Source of the DNA: M1-B18 sp048264125
Lineage (GTDB): Bacteria; Bacillota; Clostridia; Peptostreptococcales; Natronincolaceae
Length of the DNA stretch: 38,266 nt
Assembly (NCBI GenBank): GCA_048264125.1
Contig: JBLXDM010000018.1
Span: forward strand, 1 to 38,266
Direction of reading: 5' to 3'
Part shown: positions 34,333 through 38,266 of the stretch, in pieces
Position numbering within the stretch: position 1 is the stretch's first letter
Layout: each line of letters starts with the position of its first letter
The notes under the pieces: generated by a model
What the model saw: the letters and a program-made list of their open reading frames with translations, nothing else
Told to the model about the DNA's origin: nothing
The model's database searches: none
Made by a program: the position numbers and the translations under genes

Positions 34333-34364
34333 TTTATAAATATAAATAACGAGGTGATTATGCC

Positions 34365-35342
34365 ATGTTTCGTGCACTTCACTATCTCAACGAGGTCTAT
34401 AAGGCGCAAAGTTTTTCCCGCGCTGCCCAGAAGCTTTACCTTTCGCAGCCTTCACTAAGCCTGACAATAAAAAAGTTTGAACAGGAAATCGGAATACAGA
34501 TATTTGATCGCAGCACTGCTCCTATCCAGCTAACGGAAGCGGGCAAGATTTATATGGAAGGGGTACAGCGAATTCTGACCATAGAAAACGATCTTGAAGC
34601 ATATCTGGATGATTACAAGGAATTGAAAACAGGTAGTCTTACCCTGGGTGCACCCCATATGTTTTCAAGCTATTTACTGCCAGCCGTAATTGCACAATTT
34701 CTGAAACAATTTCCAATGGTAGAAATACGCTTGGTAGAAGCAGACTTCCTGACCCTGCATGATATGACGCTGAACGGTGAAATTGATTTACTTATAGAAA
34801 GCCACCAATTCGATGAAACACTATTTCAGAGCTATCCGCTATTCCGAGAACATATATTGCTGGCAGTCCCCTTCAGCGACCCGGTAAATAAACAGTTAAA
34901 AAACTATTGCCTAAGTATGGAGGATATATGCTCTGATTTACATTTGGACCCAGACCATCCAAGTATATCTCTTCGTAATTTTCAAAACCATCGCTTCCTG
35001 ATGCTGCAGAAAGGATTTGATATGCATTCACGGGCAATGCGCTTATTTCGCAGCAGCGGATTTGAACCTCAGGTGTTTATGTTTTTGAACCAGTTGATGA
35101 CTGTCTACAATATGGTCAATCAACAGTTGGGTGTATCTTTTGTATCGGATACGGTTGTCAAATTAAGCCATTCAGGGAAAAACATTGTTTTTTATAAAAT
35201 AGATGATGAGCAGACTACACGCTATATCACCCTTGCACATAAGCTTAACCGTTATGTCTCAAGACCTATGCGCGAGTTTATACGTATGATGGAAGCTATA
35301 AGTGTTGACGATGTTAATGCAGTCACTTCCCATCAGCAATAG
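34365..35342 (+). CDS. LysR-family regulator of the amino-acid cluster
   Basis: 325 residues, the only intact plus-strand gene. N-terminal HTH: YKAQSFSRAAQKLYLSQPSL followed by SLTIKKFEQEIGIQIFDRS (residues 11-50). Linker helix and a substrate-binding domain with GSLTLGAP near 92 and ELLIESHQ-type strands follow. GAGGTGATTATGCC precedes the ATG. Divergent placement and the shared 156-base intergenic region make control of the aminotransferase/aldolase/AGXT genes the natural hypothesis; the effector would be a cluster metabolite. Confidence 0.95.
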   Translation: MFRALHYLNEVYKAQSFSRAAQKLYLSQPSLSLTIKKFEQEIGIQIFDRSTAPIQLTEAGKIYMEGVQRILTIENDLEAYLDDYKELKTGSLTLGAPHMFSSYLLPAVIAQFLKQFPMVEIRLVEADFLTLHDMTLNGEIDLLIESHQFDETLFQSYPLFREHILLAVPFSDPVNKQLKNYCLSMEDICSDLHLDPDHPSISLRNFQNHRFLMLQKGFDMHSRAMRLFRSSGFEPQVFMFLNQLMTVYNMVNQQLGVSFVSDTVVKLSHSGKNIVFYKIDDEQTTRYITLAHKLNRYVSRPMREFIRMMEAISVDDVNAVTSHQQ

Positions 35343-35454
35343 GAGTAGCTTTTTATCTAAGGGCTAAAAGTTGAGGTTCAGTTGATTTTAGAAAGGTAAA
35401 GTAAAATATAATGATTCAAAAGTATTATAATGAGCCTAACTAGGAGGTGAATTT

Positions 35455-36088
35455 ATGTTTAATATTTTGGTGGTCGAAGATGACGCAAGCATACAAAAAC
35501 TGATCTGATCTGCGCTGTCCTAAAGCGGGGAGGTTACAATGCTTTTGCGGCAAAAGACGGTCTCGACGCTTTAAGTATGATGGAAAGACAGTATTTTGAT
35601 TTGATTATCTTGGATTTGATGATGCCGAGGATGGACGGCTATCAGCTTTGTAAAGAATTACGTGATGTAGGAGAAAATATTCCTATATTGATGATTACGG
35701 CACAACAGGAAATTAATGATAAGCATAGAGGCTTCCTTGCAGGGACAGATGATTACATGACAAAGCCCTTTGACGAGCAGGAAATGCTGTTACGTATAAA
35801 GGCATTGCTGCGTCGAGCACAAATTGTAAATGAGCACAAATTAGCAATTGGCGGCACCATTCTGGATTATACCACTCTTACAGTCACTCATGGGGAAGAT
35901 ACAATTGCGCTTCCCCAAAAAGAATTTTATTTACTTTTTAAGTTGGCGAGTTATCCAAATATGATTTTTACCCGCATACAACTGATGGATGAAATATGGG
36001 GCCCTGATACCAGAAACGGATGAACATACCCTAAATGTCCATATGGGAAGGCTGCGGGAAAAGTTTAAAGATAACCCCGATTTTGAGA
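35455..36088 (+). pseudogene. OmpR-family response regulator, two frameshifts, 3' truncated
   Basis: The start ATG (35455) has an AGGAGGTGAATTT site and begins MFNILVVEDDASIQKL. A 5-base tandem duplication (CTGATCTGATC at about 35500-35510) then shifts the frame into a TGA. The correct frame resumes ICAVLKRGGYNAFAAKDGLDAL and contains phospho-Asp (LIILDLMMPRMDG), MITAQ and TKPFDEQEM, then the winged helix. A single extra A at about 36013 shifts it again before DEHTLNVHMGRLREKF. The sequence breaks off near 36088, where DNA of the next minus-strand gene begins. No kinase gene follows. Confidence 0.85.
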
Positions 36089-36310
36089 TGTCTTTTTCTC
36101 ATCTGTGTCAAATCGTTCTTCCGTCCTTGACCCCGATATACGCTCATTCTCTTTGCCGTTGAAGAATTTGCTCGATTTACCCTCACGGTACTGCACCGGA
36201 GTTCCTCTATCAATGTATAATCCCCACGACACACCACTTTCTTCGTTATCGATTCGCTCTCCGTCATAATCACCGTTGGTGAGATTGCTTAGAATGTCTT
36301 TCAGACTCAT
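36065..36310 (-). CDS. Hypothetical hydrophilic protein, coupled to membrane gene
   Basis: 81 codons (MSLKDILSNLTNGDYDGERI...), not recognised. It is highly charged with no membrane segment. Its ATG overlaps the stop codon of the upstream gene (GCATGAG), so the two are co-translated. The last codons (about 36065-36090) read into sequence that belongs to the truncated response-regulator pseudogene, so the original C-terminus may have been lost or replaced at the same junction. Confidence 0.5.
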   Translation of the reverse strand: MSLKDILSNLTNGDYDGERIDNEESGVSWGLYIDRGTPVQYREGKSSKFFNGKENERISGSRTEERFDTDEKKTSQNRGYL

Positions 36311-36750
36311 GCTGCAACACCTCCCTTCATATATGTGTCTATCAATGTTTGTCCCGGCTGAAGGATAATTCCCATGGCCTCTGCTTCAGTGATCTTCTTT
36401 GCAGAAGCACGCCATCCTTCATGCAGGTTTCTGATATGATCGCTGACTTCAAAGGGATTTTGAAAAGTCCTTGTCGTATTTATAACCGATATTTCGGTAG
36501 GGTTGATGACATCTGTAACAGCGACAGATGACTGTGCAATCTTTTTGATAGTCGTCTGTGATACTTCCGGTACCTTGGCAGGAGACTTTTCTATTGCCCT
36601 ACTCAGTGATTTCCAGAGGGCCTCAATTGAATCACGATTCTTTATACAAAGAATAATCCCAATCAATGCGGTTACACTGATACCTGCGATTATAAGTTCC
36701 TTCTTATGCGCCTTTATCCAGGCTAAGATACCTTTCTTCTGCTCTTCCAT
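36307..36750 (-). CDS. Hypothetical single-pass membrane protein
   Basis: 147 residues, not recognised. The N-terminus is cytoplasmic and basic (IKAHKKEL), followed by one membrane segment at about residues 18-34 (IIAGISVTALIGIILCI). The rest is soluble, with a central Thr/Ser/Val-rich part and HIRNLHEGWRASAKKI near 103. AAGGGAGGATTTCACTT precedes ATG. Overlap with the next gene (ATGA) indicates a two-gene unit. Small units like this occur in integrated elements and phage-like islands, but no direct sign of one is seen here. Confidence 0.6.
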   Translation of the reverse strand: MEEQKKGILAWIKAHKKELIIAGISVTALIGIILCIKNRDSIEALWKSLSRAIEKSPAKVPEVSQTTIKKIAQSSVAVTDVINPTEISVINTTRTFQNPFEVSDHIRNLHEGWRASAKKITEAEAMGIILQPGQTLIDTYMKGGVAA

Positions 36751-36824
36751 AAGTGAAATCCTCCCTTCGCTTCTGTAACTTTATTATATCTGTTATAAGC
36801 GAAGTCGAGGTTTGCAATTCGCGA

Positions 36825-36870
36825 ACAAAAAAAGAACGCCTTCTATTCATGCACAAATAGAAAGCGCTCC
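36825..36870. terminator. Terminator after XRE regulator gene
   Basis: On the minus strand GGAGCGCTTTCTATT pairs with AATAGAAGGCGTTC (one mismatch) and is followed by TTCTTTTTTT. It lies directly after the stop codon of the XRE gene (36873). Confidence 0.8.
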
Positions 36871-36872
36871 AC

Positions 36873-37730
36873 CTATGTTGATAATGATGTCTTTAAAAAG
36901 TTTAATGCGTGCGGATTGCCAATTTTAGCAAAGGTCAGCATCATCTGCATACCAACAGCCGAGTTCATTTCAGGAGAAAGCTCCGAATCAACCATCGTAA
37001 ATACATATTTTAAAGCAATATAATAATCTGCCAGATCAGACCATTTAGAATCAGATTTTAATTTTTTAAGTATTTCAGTGATAATTTCATCAAAATCCGA
37101 AACGAACCCATGCTTTTTTTCTTTTAAATCATCGCTTTCGTTCTCCTTTATTATCAAGTAGTCCTTAATGTCTAACTTGTTGGACAAAAATTTGGACTGT
37201 AATGACATCATTTGCTTTACATCAAATATCTGCGTCCACCAAACAAAAATTGTCCACATCAAATTGGCGGCTGCTTCTGGGCACTCAAGTTCATCAAACG
37301 CCTCAATAAAAGCCTGAAATGCATCTGTTATCATTGTCCCTCTTAGCGTTTCACCCTTTGAAAAGCCATCCATAATTTGATGGCAGAACTTATATCCATT
37401 TCTAAATCTAGAGTTTCTCATTGCATCTTCAGAAGTATACAAGGGTAAAATTTTCTGGAACAAAACCAGTATATCCTTAATGGAATCCACTTCCATTTTC
37501 ATCGCAATGAGTTCGGTCAAATCCGTATATAATAACTCATCAACTGTCTTGCCGTAATGTTTAGCTATTTTATCGAGAGTATGAGGGTCTGGTTTTCTAC
37601 TACCATTTTCGTAGCCTTTTACAGTCGATCTTGCAAAATGAATAACTTCTCCTAACTCATCTAATGTCTCTCCATACAGCTCTCTTAGGTACTGGATATT
37701 TTTCCCGAGTTGGTTATCATCATTCGCCAT
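36873..37730 (-). CDS. XRE-family HTH regulator with large C-terminal domain
   Basis: 285 residues. The N-terminal HTH_3 domain (residues about 8-62) reads LGKNIQYLRELYGETLDELG, HFARSTVKGYENGSRKPDP and LDKIAKHYGKTVDELL. The remaining 220 residues are helical and contain no recognised domain; it could be a sensory, TPR-like or toxin-partner region. AGAGGAGGAGGTCTTAT precedes ATG 37730. The gene has its own terminator and is not in an operon with the small membrane gene downstream. Similar proteins occur in clostridial genomic islands. Confidence 0.9.
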   Translation of the reverse strand: MANDDNQLGKNIQYLRELYGETLDELGEVIHFARSTVKGYENGSRKPDPHTLDKIAKHYGKTVDELLYTDLTELIAMKMEVDSIKDILVLFQKILPLYTSEDAMRNSRFRNGYKFCHQIMDGFSKGETLRGTMITDAFQAFIEAFDELECPEAAANLMWTIFVWWTQIFDVKQMMSLQSKFLSNKLDIKDYLIIKENESDDLKEKKHGFVSDFDEIITEILKKLKSDSKWSDLADYYIALKYVFTMVDSELSPEMNSAVGMQMMLTFAKIGNPHALNFLKTSLST

Positions 37731-37737
37731 ATAAGAC

Positions 37738-38167
37738 CTCCTCCTCTCTACTATCTAATCCATTTACTTTCCAATATCCAGCCTGCCCACACAACCTCGG
37801 CAATATCAAAAAACATCTAGATCGACCACACACAAACCTCTAACATCTAACCTGACCACTCGCCAAGCACCAACATATAAATCGTTCTGTCACATCCAAA
37901 ATCATGCCTTTGGACTTGTTTCCACGAACCGAAATTTTCACGATTTAACACATCAGATTTTTGCCCTCAAATCCCAAAAAGCCTTTATTTCAAGCCTTTT
38001 GTACACACTTACTCTTTTACCCTTGACATCAATACGACCGTCTCGTCGGTTATACTATTCGAAATCATATCCCCACAAACTATCATCAATAAATTTTATT
38101 AAAGTAGATTGATAGCTTTATGGAAAAATTAGAAGTTACAGCTTATCTTTAAACCACTAAAGGAATT
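37738..38167. other. Gene-poor right-end region
   Basis: No coding region is convincing in about 430 bases. A palindromic patch ACCG-tctcgt-CGGT (38037-38050) resembles TetR-family operators of the ACCGnCnnGnCGGT form. It lies between TTGACA (38023-38028) and TATACT (38051-38056), but the 22-base spacing is too long for a normal promoter. Confidence 0.35.
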
Positions 38168-38266
38168 TCACTGTATAATAGAATGGCTATGAATATAAAA
38201 TTCTTCCTGACTTGGCTGGAATTTCTTCTCCATTTTTTCCAGACTCTCATCAAAGCGCTCGGCTTC
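38168..38266 (-). CDS. Possible C-terminal end of a gene beyond the window
   Basis: A minus-strand frame is open from the window edge for 32 codons to a TGA at 38168-38170, reading a charged EAERFDESLEKMEKKFQPSQ... tail. It could be the end of a gene further right; the opposite strand is also open here, so the call is weak. Confidence 0.3.
   Translation of the reverse strand, partial: EAERFDESLEKMEKKFQPSQEEFYIHSHSIIQ

Noticed and set aside
38023..38056. TTGACA...TATACT as a promoter
   Set aside because: The spacer is 22 bases, outside the 15-19 normally tolerated; kept only as context for the palindrome.
38183..38266. Plus-strand ORF starting MAMNIKFFLTW
   Set aside because: Hydrophobic but without a ribosome site at proper distance and cut by the window edge; the opposite frame is equally open.
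1..38266. CRISPR array, rRNA, complete tRNA or riboswitch
   Set aside because: No regularly spaced repeats, no rRNA signatures, no complete cloverleaf, and no T-box or recognised riboswitch core was found ahead of the operons.

Overview
This window looks like an AT-rich chromosome segment from an anaerobic, amino-acid- or organic-acid-fermenting member of the Clostridia (Firmicutes). The reasons are AGGAGG-type ribosome-binding sites with frequent TTG/GTG starts, an EFR1-type flavodoxin/ferredoxin protein, a ferredoxin-like membrane protein, DUF6273 and DUF5058 families, and gene-level similarity to clostridial proteins. The species cannot be named from the sequence alone. Almost all genes lie on the minus strand, so operons read right to left.

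Layout. (a) 1-1920: a partial DUF6273 gene, a PNPOx-like flavoprotein, then decayed remnants of a Fic-family gene and a carbon-nitrogen hydrolase. (b) 1941-8427: a seven-gene catabolic operon (two cupins, HpaI-type aldolase, DUF6282 hydrolase-like protein, GPH symporter, SDR dehydrogenase, SLC13-type permease). It has a good promoter, and an ATTC-N7-GAAT LysR box lies near -63. The LysR gene just upstream (8750-9694) has a 33-codon leader ORF that overlaps its start. (c) 10373-11992: an EFR1 ferredoxin gene and a TetR regulator sharing TTACAAT operator half-sites. (d) 12120-17040: a segment bounded by two copies of a three-hairpin repeat, holding a polyferredoxin-like membrane protein, a chimeric glycosyltransferase/aldo-keto reductase ORF, an OmpR-type two-component system and a small hypothetical ORF. 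(e) 17245-19089: debris consisting of a truncated flavin reductase, a hypothetical gene without a start, an IS3/IS150-family transposase fragment with a lost catalytic Asp, and a threonine-synthase-like gene cut by that fragment.

(f) 19120-34208: a large amino-acid-type catabolic cluster. It contains RidA, two crotonase-fold enzymes resembling 6-oxocamphor hydrolase, two M20 amidohydrolases, two DUF5058-plus-partner membrane pairs, an aspartate-dehydrogenase-like enzyme, a threonine-synthase-like PLP enzyme, a dead chemoreceptor gene, an AGXT-type aminotransferase, a DHDPS-family aldolase with HOGA-like active-site residues, and a class I aminotransferase. A LysR gene (34365-35342, plus strand) is divergent from it and has a consensus TTGACA-N17-TATAAT promoter. 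(g) 35455-38266: a response-regulator pseudogene with two small frameshifts, two translationally coupled small genes, an XRE regulator, and a gene-poor right end with a TetR-like palindrome.

The most interesting candidate system is cluster (f): duplicated DUF5058/partner membrane pairs, which I infer to be two-subunit transporters, next to duplicated M20 hydrolases and OCH-like crotonases, with RidA, PLP enzymes and an AspDH homologue. It reads as an undescribed route for taking up an acylated or amide-linked amino compound and splitting it hydrolytically. That function is inference; only the gene families and motifs are seen.
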